Source of the DNA: a virus
Reading direction: 5' to 3' (one strand)
IMG/VR virus record: IMGVR_UViG_3300044953_000632
Coordinates: 1-56,675 of that record
DNA length: 56,675 bases
Each line of letters opens with the position of its first letter. Positions within the stretch are counted from its first letter, which is position 1. Shown piece after piece: positions 30,697 through 39,964 of this stretch. The translations under genes and the position numbers were made by a program. The notes under the pieces were generated by a model. That model was given only the letters and a program-made list of their open reading frames with translations, did no database searches and was not told the origin of the DNA.

Positions 30697-31214
30697 TTAT
30701 TGCCTGCAATCATCTCCAAAAATCCTTCAAAGGTATCTATGACTACCCCGCCATTTCCCGAAGATGAAGATCGAACCAGCCTAAAGTACCCATTGGGCAT
30801 ACAGGTTGAGGTACCGGTATGTATTACCATGTCTTGACCTACGACTGAATTGTAGAATATCATGGCTGCTATCTGCCCCTTGGGACAAACCGCCACCTTT
30901 TCAGCAAACTCCTGCCAAAGGGGATGTTTGGCTAGCTTGGTAGGAGATCCGAGAAGATCGTTTATGCTCCAATTCTGTAGCCTATGAGTGGTTATCCAAA
31001 AGTGTCCTAACAAATCTTGGAGCTCGGCTAGAGGCTCACTGCTCGCCTCTAGCCGTTGCTTCCAGGCGTCAAGTTCAGGGCTTTCTTTTTCAAAAAGTCT
31101 GGTGACAAGTTTTTTGCATATTTTGTTTTCGTAAGCGCTTTGGCGGTTGGTTTCCTGCTTTGCGCAATAATCTGAAAAGCTGTCAAAAAACCCTAACTCT
31201 TGACGTTTTTTCAT
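30693..31214 (-). CDS. Hypothetical protein next to RecA-like recombinase
   Basis: A 173-residue protein with GAGGTATCGAA before an ATG that overlaps the recombinase stop. The N-terminal half is helical and charged (SAYENKICKKLVTRLFEKES); the C-terminal half is beta-like with a Ser/Gly loop (FRLVRSSSSGNGGVVIDTFE). Direct coupling to the recombinase gene makes a mediator or accessory role possible, but the family is unknown. Confidence 0.7.
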   Translation of the reverse strand: MKKRQELGFFDSFSDYCAKQETNRQSAYENKICKKLVTRLFEKESPELDAWKQRLEASSEPLAELQDLLGHFWITTHRLQNWSINDLLGSPTKLAKHPLWQEFAEKVAVCPKGQIAAMIFYNSVVGQDMVIHTGTSTCMPNGYFRLVRSSSSGNGGVVIDTFEGFLEMIAGNK

Positions 31215-32455
31215 TTCGATACCTCTTGCTGTTGAAGTTGTTCTGCTAGCTGTTTGGCTACAGGATACGCTGTCTTTTCATAGACGTTTTTGTTTTGTAT
31301 GTCCAATCCTGGCCATACCTTCATGCGGTTAATGCCCAAAGCGTCTGAAATTCTTTCTCTGAGGCTTACGTTGGATCTAATGGCTTCGCCCATCTCAGTG
31401 TCCGTGACAGCGACTAGATCCAGCTCCTTGCAGCTGTATTTGTTGCTGTTGATCGTCACATTAATAATGTCCTTTAGGCGATTCTTGACTCCCGTAGGAC
31501 TATCATCGGTCAAGAGCAGGGCCGTTGCCGCATCCCAGTCAAACCAGCATTCGCTGATTTGTCCGTTCTCGTCACCTCTCCAGCGGTATGGAATTTCAAT
31601 GTTGCGTTTGCTGGCGCCCATTGAATTTTTGTTTACCGTTATTTTTAACAGCTTTTCGGTAAACCCTCTGGTTGCTTTGAAGACAGGGGTGCCCTTGACC
31701 ACCGAAAACCACAGGTCCAGAACTGCATGATAATCCTGACCAGTGCCGCCAGGTTTGCGCTTGGCGCCCTGGATCGGGCTGTTCGGATCGTCAGACAGGT
31801 GGTTGATGTACACCAAGGCGTAAGGCTTCATGTACAAGTGCTTGTTCACATGTCGGAAGAACTCGTTGTGAGACTTGCACTTGATCATGCCGCCGGTATT
31901 GCGAGGATTGATGCCGCCCTCCTTTTCGATTCTTGCATCAGTCTCCTTAGTATCAACGCCTCCCAGCGAGTCGATGATGAACATGATCGGTCTATTCTGC
32001 ATCGAAGGATTTTGCGAGGCAAACTTCAAGGATTCTAAGATCTGTTCCTGCCACTGCTCGGTGGAAAAGGCGGGATACTCCAAAGTCTTTTGGGTATTGA
32101 TTTCTCCTACCACCGCTCGGTACAGCGTTGCGGATTTTTTGTTTTCGGTGTCTACGTACACACATAGACCTCCAAAGTCCATCCACAGCTTTGCCAGAGT
32201 CATGGCAAACGCTGATTTGCAGCTCTCCTTCATCCCTGCTACTCCGACGATTCTGCTCATTTGGTAGCAGGTGTTGTCAACTAGCCATCTATAGGATATG
32301 TAATCGCACGGCAGACCCCAGATCCTGTTTGCAAGGTCCGAGGCCAGGCACACCTGACTCCCGGAAGCCCTCATGGCGTGAGCCATGAGGGCCTTGATCC
32401 CAGGATCCATCTCCGATTCGTTGATGCTATTTTCTTCTTTTTTCTTTTTGGTCAT
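31211..32455 (-). CDS. RecA/UvsX-like recombinase
   Basis: A 414-residue ATPase of the RecA superfamily that should coat single-stranded DNA and drive strand exchange. The phosphate-binding loop is GVAGMKESCKSAF near residues 71-83, of the relaxed form seen in phage UvsX (ending KS, no GKT). Walker B is RPIMFIIDSLGG, and YINHLS follows in the next strand. A basic N-terminus (MTKKKKEE) precedes it. The C-terminal ~130 residues carry an extra domain (GVKNRLKDIINVTINSNKYS). It is placed between the likely DNA-binding protein and a block of small genes. Confidence 0.82.
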   Translation of the reverse strand: MTKKKKEENSINESEMDPGIKALMAHAMRASGSQVCLASDLANRIWGLPCDYISYRWLVDNTCYQMSRIVGVAGMKESCKSAFAMTLAKLWMDFGGLCVYVDTENKKSATLYRAVVGEINTQKTLEYPAFSTEQWQEQILESLKFASQNPSMQNRPIMFIIDSLGGVDTKETDARIEKEGGINPRNTGGMIKCKSHNEFFRHVNKHLYMKPYALVYINHLSDDPNSPIQGAKRKPGGTGQDYHAVLDLWFSVVKGTPVFKATRGFTEKLLKITVNKNSMGASKRNIEIPYRWRGDENGQISECWFDWDAATALLLTDDSPTGVKNRLKDIINVTINSNKYSCKELDLVAVTDTEMGEAIRSNVSLRERISDALGINRMKVWPGLDIQNKNVYEKTAYPVAKQLAEQLQQQEVSK

Positions 32456-32462
32456 TGTTTAC

Positions 32463-33890
32463 TCACTTATTGGTGTTGCTCTGAAGCTTGTTCATTAAGG
32501 CTTTCATTTGTGAGGATAGATCAAGCTCCCCTGTAGGGGGAGCTGCGGGTACTGCAAGTCCAGCTACTCTTCTAGCAGCACCACTAACTGCTGCAGGAAC
32601 CGGAGGGACCGGATTTGTGATAGGCGCCACTGGTAGTGGCATTACCGGTACCGGCGCTGCAGAAACCGATCTAGCCGCTGGAATGGCTGGAGCCGGGGCA
32701 TAGACAGGGGCAGGAACATTCTGATCCTGTGCAGCAACTGGCGAGATGTGCATTGACACCTTGTTGCTGCCGTCAGAGATAATGCCAGCCTCCACCATCG
32801 CCCATTCGTCTCCTGGGAACAGCTCAAGCAGCCATTGAATCTGCAGCTTTTCGTTGTTCTCCAGGATATAGTCGCTGAACGGGCGAACTTTCTTCAGAAT
32901 CTCGTCAGGCAGCATGTAGTGCTGACCGAAGCGATTAGAAAGGTTTTGGACTGAGCAGGCGTAAGTAGCAATACCTGCAGGACCAGATGGATAAGAGGAG
33001 AACGTGACCAGCTTTTGGTTTAGGGCAAAGTCCGCATGTCGAAACCCTGCCTCCCAGTTCATCTGTGCACTTTCGCTTTCAGATACATCGCCAAAGTGGT
33101 TAACGATGTACTCGGGGTCCATTCCAATTCCGTCAGTTCGTTCGAACCATACGTCGTAGAAGCCCTCCTTAGTTCTAGCATCCTCACGAGACTTCATCGC
33201 AGACAGCTGATTGATCAGCAGGATTTTGTGACGAGGCCAACATGGCTGACCTTCCTCGTCCATCGTATAATTGATTCCGGCGTTGTTCATCACGAAGCCC
33301 TGCAGGAACATGGTTCGGACACCTTTTCCCAAAGGGGCATTCATATCGTTTCCGTCGATTGGAACCAGTTCATGCGCTCTCTTGTACTTTGCGGTTGATG
33401 TATCAACATTCGTAATGCTAGGCACCGATCGACGCAGGATCTTGTCGTACTTATGTCCGCCACCGATCTTCCACAGGTACTCTCGGAGCTTGTACATCGG
33501 GCTCATATAGCCCTTGCCCCACTCTCTCTCGGTCTGCACGATCATGCCGTCAGGCCCCTCGATCATGTTGATGGCGAGGATGTCCTTGCGCTTCTTGTAA
33601 TCTGAATCGTTGCCGACCTTGCGGTAGACCGTGACCCAATCAATACCGTACTGTCCCAGGGTTGGAACCACGCCTCTGGTGGAATCCTGTCGGAAACCGC
33701 CGCTGGTCATGGCAGTGCTGGCTCCGTAGCTGGGATGTGGAGGCACTAAGATAAACTCGCAGGGAGCTTTGTTCGAGATGTATCCCATCGACGGAGCGTC
33801 GTCATTGAAGATTTTTTGGTAATCAGAGCTACGCGATCCGACATTATTCTTGCTGTCTTCGTATACAGCTTTATTGAAATCGAATGACAT
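32463..33890 (-). CDS. Probable replication/DNA-binding protein with Pro/Ala-rich tail
   Basis: A 475-residue protein between the polymerase and recombinase genes. Residues ~1-365 form an unrecognised folded region (APCEFILVPPHPSYGAST, KGVRTMFLQGFVMNNAGINY). Residues ~370-455 are a long proline/alanine/valine linker. The last ~20 (LDLSSQMKALMNKLQ) form a short amphipathic peptide. A flexible tail ending in a short binding peptide is typical of single-strand-binding proteins, and the position fits. However, the core fold was not identified and no zinc motif is visible. AAAGGAAAC precedes the ATG. Confidence 0.6.
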   Translation of the reverse strand: MSFDFNKAVYEDSKNNVGSRSSDYQKIFNDDAPSMGYISNKAPCEFILVPPHPSYGASTAMTSGGFRQDSTRGVVPTLGQYGIDWVTVYRKVGNDSDYKKRKDILAINMIEGPDGMIVQTEREWGKGYMSPMYKLREYLWKIGGGHKYDKILRRSVPSITNVDTSTAKYKRAHELVPIDGNDMNAPLGKGVRTMFLQGFVMNNAGINYTMDEEGQPCWPRHKILLINQLSAMKSREDARTKEGFYDVWFERTDGIGMDPEYIVNHFGDVSESESAQMNWEAGFRHADFALNQKLVTFSSYPSGPAGIATYACSVQNLSNRFGQHYMLPDEILKKVRPFSDYILENNEKLQIQWLLELFPGDEWAMVEAGIISDGSNKVSMHISPVAAQDQNVPAPVYAPAPAIPAARSVSAAPVPVMPLPVAPITNPVPPVPAAVSGAARRVAGLAVPAAPPTGELDLSSQMKALMNKLQSNTNK

Positions 33891-33932
33891 TGTGTTGTGT
33901 TTCCTTTTGCGTTTGTGAATGGGGTTGTTAAA

Positions 33933-36797
33933 TTACTTTTTGTACTTTGACAGCGCAGGATATTCTGCGACGTCCTCATTAGTCAAGGGCTCGCTCCAAC
34001 GAATGCAAACTTCTTGATCAATGCTCAGCATGAGATCGTTGTTCGGGATTCTGCATCTTTCGCACATCGCTATTCTCATGACTTCCAGGGTCTCTTCTAC
34101 CTGCTCTATAGGGCAGGTTATCAGAACTTGGTCATGAACACTCATGATGATTTTGTATTTCAGATGAGGTCTTTCCAAGTTTCTAATCATGAATAAATTT
34201 ACCATGGCCAAGGACATCAAGTCCCCTACAGTGCCTTGAATAGGTGCATTCATGGCTTGTCTTTTCTGGTGGGATATTAACTCCCTGTCATTAGTTTTTT
34301 CAAATCTTCTCCTTCGGCCAAATCCATTTTCTACATAGCCTTGGGAGTTATCGTTTCCTACGCAGCTTTGCTGTTGCTCTAGCCAATATGCAAGATCTGG
34401 AAAAGTCTCTTTAAACTTGTCAATAGAGTCTTGAGCCTCTTCAACTGTGATGTTGATTCCCTCCATGTACACGGCTTGATGAATAGCTGCTGCGCCTCGA
34501 CCGTACGCAATTCCGAACGTGATAGTTTTTGCAATTGTTCTGTACTTTCCGTTACCTGATTCCTTTAGCCACTCTTTAAGTCCCTTTGAGTAGTCTGCCG
34601 GCGGTTTGGACAGACGGAACATATCTATGGCAACCTCGGAGTGGAAGTCTGAGTCTGGATCGCTCAGTTTTTGCTGCATGTTCCAATCTCCGCTGAGCCA
34701 AGCCATAACGAACAACTCGGCCTGCACCCAGTCGCAATCCAGCAACACCCAGCCTGGATCTGCACGGAAACAAGATCTGATGGACGGGATTTTCTCACCG
34801 GTGTCCTTGAACGCACGACCTATCAGATCTTCTGCAGTCTTTGGCAACTGCGCCATATTGGGATCAGAGTGTCCATATCGTCCAGTCTCTACGGTTTGTC
34901 TGATTTTTGTATGGGCTTTGCCATCAGACCACAGCTTTGAAAGTATGCCTCCTTCGATGGAGTAAGATCCGTTTTCATTGACGATAAAGGATCCGCAGAA
35001 AGTCTTGACTATCTGCGCTATCGCCGTGTACGAAAGCATGGTGTTGAGAAACTTGTCGTCTTTGTTAGACATTATAAGTTCTTGTAGCACACTACGTTCC
35101 GTTGACGGCGTATAGTTGTTCGTCGTCTCAGTAGACTTTATGACCTCCGACCACTTTCTGTCATTGGTGGCTCTGATAGGCTCAAACCTTCTCAGGGTTG
35201 CGGTGATAGGTGGGTTGGTCTTGGCTCCCGGCTTTACCCATCCAAACAGAGATGCAGCCTTCTGCACGGATGAATCTGGGTTGAAATCAGGCCAATTTAG
35301 CATGGACTGCAGGGTCTCGACCAGCTCTTTGCGCCTCTCGGAATATTTTTGGGAAAGAAGTTCCAATCTGTGGATGTCGACGTTCATGCCGGTCATTTCC
35401 ATCTCCAGAATAGGCAAGGTGGCCGGCATGACTACGGTTTCGAATAGGGACTTTATTTTGCTATTTTCGGCAAAGCTCATCTCCTGCTGTTGGACCTGGA
35501 ATATTCTAAAGGTCACGTCGACGTCCTTTGCCGCATATTCGAACAGCACTTCGTCCGATATGTCTCCGTAGCCGTTCTCATCTACGTCGTACTTGTTGTC
35601 CTTGATCCACTTATTCAAAGCCAACTCGTATCTACCCATCTTGGTGTGCCTAGAAGTGTACACCTCCAGCCCTTGGGCCCAGTTTTCATTCAGCAAGTGT
35701 CCCGCCAGGGCGGTATCCCAGCCGAACATTGCCGAAGCAGTAACGTCCACTCCGTTGTGAACCAGCCATGGAAGGTCGGCTCTGATGAAGTGTCCGATGA
35801 GCTTAGTCTTTCCATTATCAACCAGATTTCCTATCAGCTTCCAGGCTTCCGCCTTATTGTTGCCGATATGCGTAGGAAGCATTCCTGCGTGGTTGAACAC
35901 CGCCACTACCGCCTTGCCTGGCGCCCAGCCAAATTGGATGCAACGCAGCTCGCCTTGCAAGTAGTTCTTGCCTCCCCACTCGCAATCAATAGAAAGCCAG
36001 CCCGAATACTCGGACCTAATGGTGTTCAGGCTGCTATTAAGCTGATCGATGGTGTAGCAATAGGTGTACGATATCGGAGTGTCGTCGACCACCTCAGTAG
36101 TGTTGGACTCCAGTTCGTTAGCTATTCTGGCCAGCTCCATCGAAAGTCCACCTCTCATCTCTGGAACGTGCAAGACTGCCGAAAAATCAGTTATGGCCGT
36201 TGTCTTGACGCCCAGCGGGCTTTCCTCGGCAGTCAGTGTCCTGTTCTTGTAGTACTCCATTGTAGCCTTTGCGCCAAACAAAGCCTTTAGGACCTTGGTG
36301 CCTAGGATAATCAAAATATCAGGCTTGACTATCTCCAACTCCTTTTTGAACAGGGGCATGTAGTCTTTGATCATCTCCTTTGGAATGGAGGTCTTCTTTC
36401 CATTAACGTGCGTCTTTACGAATGTGGTAAAGTACACATCGTTTATATTCAGTCCGGCTTTATTCATCAGGTCTTTGAATTCCAAAATCCAATCGCCGTG
36501 AAACAGCCTTTTTTCCTTGTCCTCGATGGAGTTTGGCCAAGAGCCAACCATCATAATCTTTTTGTATCCTGGGCCGGTTATTGCCGCCGCCACCCCGTCT
36601 TTAACGGAATCCAGGTGGATTCCTGGCAAAGTAGCGATTGGAAATAGGATGCCGTCGTCCTTTTCCATCGTTATTTGGTAGTGTCTGTACAGCATATCCG
36701 TAAGTGTGTAATCCAAAGTTTGAGTGCTGTTCTTGGAAGCTTTTACTACTATGTTTCCATAGGTTTCTACATCTTTGTTTACTAATTCAACTGGCAT
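33933..36797 (-). CDS. Family A DNA polymerase fused to a uracil-glycosylase-like domain
   Basis: A 954-residue replicative polymerase. Residues ~70-225 resemble a family 4/5 uracil-DNA glycosylase (IMMVGSWPNSIEDKEKRLFH, PDILIILGTKVLKALFGAK), but the usual catalytic motifs are altered, so this part may only bind DNA. A 3'-5' exonuclease follows with D271/E273, D341 and YAAKD (421-425) intact. The polymerase domain has motif A DCDWVQAE (D689, E694), motif B R753/K757/F761/Y765 and motif C VHDQ (D889). Phage SPO1 has a comparable fusion. CGGAGCAAC precedes the ATG. It lies with primase and helicase as one replication block. Confidence 0.92.
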   Translation of the reverse strand: MPVELVNKDVETYGNIVVKASKNSTQTLDYTLTDMLYRHYQITMEKDDGILFPIATLPGIHLDSVKDGVAAAITGPGYKKIMMVGSWPNSIEDKEKRLFHGDWILEFKDLMNKAGLNINDVYFTTFVKTHVNGKKTSIPKEMIKDYMPLFKKELEIVKPDILIILGTKVLKALFGAKATMEYYKNRTLTAEESPLGVKTTAITDFSAVLHVPEMRGGLSMELARIANELESNTTEVVDDTPISYTYCYTIDQLNSSLNTIRSEYSGWLSIDCEWGGKNYLQGELRCIQFGWAPGKAVVAVFNHAGMLPTHIGNNKAEAWKLIGNLVDNGKTKLIGHFIRADLPWLVHNGVDVTASAMFGWDTALAGHLLNENWAQGLEVYTSRHTKMGRYELALNKWIKDNKYDVDENGYGDISDEVLFEYAAKDVDVTFRIFQVQQQEMSFAENSKIKSLFETVVMPATLPILEMEMTGMNVDIHRLELLSQKYSERRKELVETLQSMLNWPDFNPDSSVQKAASLFGWVKPGAKTNPPITATLRRFEPIRATNDRKWSEVIKSTETTNNYTPSTERSVLQELIMSNKDDKFLNTMLSYTAIAQIVKTFCGSFIVNENGSYSIEGGILSKLWSDGKAHTKIRQTVETGRYGHSDPNMAQLPKTAEDLIGRAFKDTGEKIPSIRSCFRADPGWVLLDCDWVQAELFVMAWLSGDWNMQQKLSDPDSDFHSEVAIDMFRLSKPPADYSKGLKEWLKESGNGKYRTIAKTITFGIAYGRGAAAIHQAVYMEGINITVEEAQDSIDKFKETFPDLAYWLEQQQSCVGNDNSQGYVENGFGRRRRFEKTNDRELISHQKRQAMNAPIQGTVGDLMSLAMVNLFMIRNLERPHLKYKIIMSVHDQVLITCPIEQVEETLEVMRIAMCERCRIPNNDLMLSIDQEVCIRWSEPLTNEDVAEYPALSKYKK

Positions 36798-36825
36798 TGT
36801 TGCTCCGATGTTTGGTTGTTTTCGT

Positions 36826-37932
36826 TCATTTATGTGATTTTTTTTTGTTTATAGCTTCTAAGAGATCTGCTGTGGACATGGTCGCTGGATCGTGTCCTTT
36901 TGGCAGCTCGACCGTGAGGCATCCGCCAGATACCTTGGAGTCAAGTCGCGCTATGCACTCAAATATACGTTTGTTCAAGGCAGCCTCGTGCTCTACCATG
37001 AAGATTATCTGACCGTCTTTGAATGTCGATGCTAGAAGCTCTTCTTGCATCGGCTTTGGGTACATCCCAAATGTGCATACTCCGGCGGGTCCGCAGGCTA
37101 TTGCTGACAAAGCGCCTTCGCATACTATACAAAATCTGCCATCTGTGAACTTCCTGGCATCTTCCAGCCTGTACACGAAATTGCTGAACGAATAGCCGGG
37201 GGCATTTAGATACTTCTGTATCACTGGCTTTCCTGTGGAGGGATCGCACGGTATGACTCCGATATACCTAGCCATCCAGCCTTGCCATATACCTTGTTGG
37301 ACATTAGGAATTATGAGTCTCTCTTCTGGAGTTATGGTATGCCATGTTCCTCCTGAATCCATAAAGCTTTTCTTCCACGGACTCCTATTGCAATAACAGA
37401 ATTGATACTCGCAGGCCATCTTATTTATGTCCTTAAATCCACGGGACATCAAATAAGATACGGCAGGATGGTCCTTTGGAAGCTCGTTGACAGGTATAAG
37501 GTCATCTACCTCTCCGGGCAACTCCATTTTTCTGGCGTCTATGTCGACTCCGGTCTTTAGCGAATCGGTCTTGACATCGTAGGCGGTTATGTCAGAATTG
37601 CTATAAAGCACTTCCCACAGATCCGACCAATCGCAAGCCTCGTTATGACATTTGACGCATGAGTATATGCGCTTGCCTGCTTCTTCGCATCTAGTACCCC
37701 AAACATGCCCAATGTAAAGGCGAAACCTTTTGTCCTTGCATTTTGGGCAGTTGACGGAATAGGTTTCGCCCCAATTTATCATATTGATCTTCTTAGGCGT
37801 GCTGGGATCAAAGTGCAGCGCTAAGGCGTCAATAACTATTCTGTACTTTGCTTCGACTCCTGCGGTGGTTATCTTTACTTTTCCAAATTTGTTTTGAAGA
37901 ACTTTATACAACTTTTCATTTATAGGTCTCAT
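36826..37932 (-). CDS. DNA primase (zinc ribbon plus Toprim)
   Basis: A 368-residue primase. The N-terminal zinc ribbon is formed by CPKCKDKR and CVKCHNEACDW; the Toprim-like core has FCIVCEGALSAIACGPAG with the metal-binding glutamate, then IIFMVEHEAA. It should make the RNA primers for lagging-strand synthesis together with the helicase gene directly upstream. The ATG overlaps the helicase stop (GGATGA), so the two are coupled. The length is typical of phage primases without a fused helicase. Confidence 0.87.
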   Translation of the reverse strand: MRPINEKLYKVLQNKFGKVKITTAGVEAKYRIVIDALALHFDPSTPKKINMINWGETYSVNCPKCKDKRFRLYIGHVWGTRCEEAGKRIYSCVKCHNEACDWSDLWEVLYSNSDITAYDVKTDSLKTGVDIDARKMELPGEVDDLIPVNELPKDHPAVSYLMSRGFKDINKMACEYQFCYCNRSPWKKSFMDSGGTWHTITPEERLIIPNVQQGIWQGWMARYIGVIPCDPSTGKPVIQKYLNAPGYSFSNFVYRLEDARKFTDGRFCIVCEGALSAIACGPAGVCTFGMYPKPMQEELLASTFKDGQIIFMVEHEAALNKRIFECIARLDSKVSGGCLTVELPKGHDPATMSTADLLEAINKKKSHK

Positions 37933-39404
37933 CCTAGATTTTCTCTAACTGCTGAACTAAATTCTGAAGCACTGACTATTTTGCGAGGACGTTTATCAAA
38001 CAGCGTGGAGCTTCCAGTTTCAGAAATACTGTTCTGATCGTACACCTTCATAGACTCGATGTTTACGTTTGCCTTGTCTACGTGTTTCCATCTAGACAGC
38101 GCACCTTCCATCTGAATAGTCATGTCCATGAAGGGCTGACCATTTCTTACCTTTGGAGCAGTGATCCAAGCCAAGTTGCTTTCTGGATCGCGGTTTCCTA
38201 TGCAGATGACCGTATCCATATAGTGATGCAGCGTTCTGCATTGAAATGCATCTGTGGCTTCTGGCTTTCTTCTGGCACCTGCTTGTGCAGCCTGTGTGCC
38301 AAGCTGATGGTATATGAAAATATTTACGCCGTAGTCTGTGCCTATCTTTCTTATTTGATCAGCGCAATCATTCATAACCTTGGTTATATCATTTTGGTTT
38401 ATGCTCCTTGCAGCCATATAGTTGTTTACCATAGGTCCAAGCCAGTCTATTCCCACGTACCTCAGGTTTGCACCTCTGTCTAAAACCTGCTTTATCATTT
38501 TGGCAATTTCCGAAGGGCCGCCGCCGCCGCCTTTATTGTTTCTTGCAGCCTCCAGCATGTCAAATAGGTGAAGCTTGCCCTTCAGCCGGCTCTTGATTTC
38601 GGACCACCTTTGCATTATCGCCCTGTTGTCCTTGAACTTGGATATGTTCATGTCGTTCAGGGACGCGATTGGAACGCCCAGCGCATAGGAATAGATTCTG
38701 TTAGTGATGCCAGGGACAATCGATTGCTCGTAGCTGATTATCATGGCGTCTTCACCGTTCAACGCAGCTGTGGTGGCTATCTGGACATTCGTCAAGGTTT
38801 TGCCGCCGCCAGATGGCGCAAGCAGCAAGGTGGTTTCGCCAAGGGAGGATCCTCCGCTGGTTACTACATCGATAAAGTCGACGCCCCATGGCTTCCTCTT
38901 GTTGTCGACCAGCATCGGATCGTCTTTTGCAAACGGATCTACCGCACCGGTCTTACAGATAGACGACTTTGCCACCTCCTGATTAAGTCTGACGATACCC
39001 TCAAGGAGATCGTCGGACTTTGGCAGCTGTTCGATGACAGGCAGAATCTTTCTGGCTATTAAAAGTTTCTTAAGCTCATCGAGTATGTAGTTCTTCACAT
39101 CCTTTATCTCGGACGTCGAAGAGTATGCCCATTGAAGGTGTTCGCCGAAGGATACGGCATCTGCCTCAGATATCAGGTTGTTTCTAAGTATGCTGTGCTC
39201 GAACTCGAACACAACTACATCGTAAGGCACGGCGCTCTTCGATTGCTTGAACCATTTGCTGCCTATTAGGTACGCTACTCGTAATGGATTCTCACTCTCC
39301 TTAAAATCCTTGAATGAAAGCTTACTAAAAGCCTCCTCCATTACGTCGGGAGACCTCAGAAAGCCTAGGACTAGCCATTTACTAAATGTTTGGTTTACAT
39401 CCAT
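37929..39404 (-). CDS. DnaB-like replicative helicase
   Basis: A 491-residue hexameric helicase of the DnaB/RecA-fold group. Walker A is APSGGGKT near residue 198, Walker B lies in LRYVGIDWLGPM, and IFIYHQLG matches the sensor strand. A glycine run (NNKGGGGGPS) lies between them. The N-terminal ~150 residues are the helical domain that contacts primase. The gene starts with overlap into the preceding gene and ends overlapping the primase start. It unwinds DNA ahead of the polymerase encoded two genes downstream. Confidence 0.88.
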   Translation of the reverse strand: MDVNQTFSKWLVLGFLRSPDVMEEAFSKLSFKDFKESENPLRVAYLIGSKWFKQSKSAVPYDVVVFEFEHSILRNNLISEADAVSFGEHLQWAYSSTSEIKDVKNYILDELKKLLIARKILPVIEQLPKSDDLLEGIVRLNQEVAKSSICKTGAVDPFAKDDPMLVDNKRKPWGVDFIDVVTSGGSSLGETTLLLAPSGGGKTLTNVQIATTAALNGEDAMIISYEQSIVPGITNRIYSYALGVPIASLNDMNISKFKDNRAIMQRWSEIKSRLKGKLHLFDMLEAARNNKGGGGGPSEIAKMIKQVLDRGANLRYVGIDWLGPMVNNYMAARSINQNDITKVMNDCADQIRKIGTDYGVNIFIYHQLGTQAAQAGARRKPEATDAFQCRTLHHYMDTVICIGNRDPESNLAWITAPKVRNGQPFMDMTIQMEGALSRWKHVDKANVNIESMKVYDQNSISETGSSTLFDKRPRKIVSASEFSSAVRENLG

Positions 39405-39964
39405 GGGTTTAAAACTTCCTGAGGTATAAACTCGCTAAATTTTTCCATGTACACGGGGTGGCAAAAAGCTTGTCGCCTTGCTGCGGACAGTATATCCTGA
39501 GAGAGCTCGTTTTGCCTTCCAAGATTTTTTGCCACAGTGTATTTAAATACGGCATCAAATGTGTTTATAGGGTCCTGCAGAAACTTTAAAACATCTTCTT
39601 CTACAGGCAATCTTTCCAGTTTTTTAAACATAAGCTCAAACCTTAGCTTATGCTGCTGGTATTGAGGATCAGGTTTTCCGCTAGCCATGTATAAGTTAAA
39701 ATTTTTATCTAAATTGAACTTATACGGCATTGGATACGCCGGATACTCATTGAAGAAGCACCATTCCACATATGCTCGTGGATTCACATTGTGATCGACG
39801 CACTTGCATGCGACACTTCGCCATATGTCCAATACCTTTTTGTTCTTGGATCGCGTGGCGTAGGTGTAGTCTTCCATCCTGCCGGTTACGTTAAGTTTAC
39901 ATTTTGCGTAAGTCTCCACTATGGACGCAATCATGTGTCCAAGTTCACTTTTATTACTTCCCAT
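39395..39964 (-). CDS. Hypothetical replication-linked protein
   Basis: A 189-residue protein between the UvsW-like and replicative helicase genes, overlapping both. The start at 39964 (MGSNKSE) is chosen for the GAAGAC site ahead of it; it begins within the last 34 bases of the upstream gene. It is helical and basic, with CKCVDHN near the middle. The placement is the usual one for a helicase loader, but no loader signature is seen, so this is only an inference. Confidence 0.65.
   Translation of the reverse strand: MGSNKSELGHMIASIVETYAKCKLNVTGRMEDYTYATRSKNKKVLDIWRSVACKCVDHNVNPRAYVEWCFFNEYPAYPMPYKFNLDKNFNLYMASGKPDPQYQQHKLRFELMFKKLERLPVEEDVLKFLQDPINTFDAVFKYTVAKNLGRQNELSQDILSAARRQAFCHPVYMEKFSEFIPQEVLNPWM

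Noticed and set aside
35490-36290. Plus-strand open frame of 266 codons inside the polymerase gene
   Set aside because: It lies opposite the exonuclease and UDG domains, whose motifs are clear on the minus strand. No family match and no ribosome binding site.
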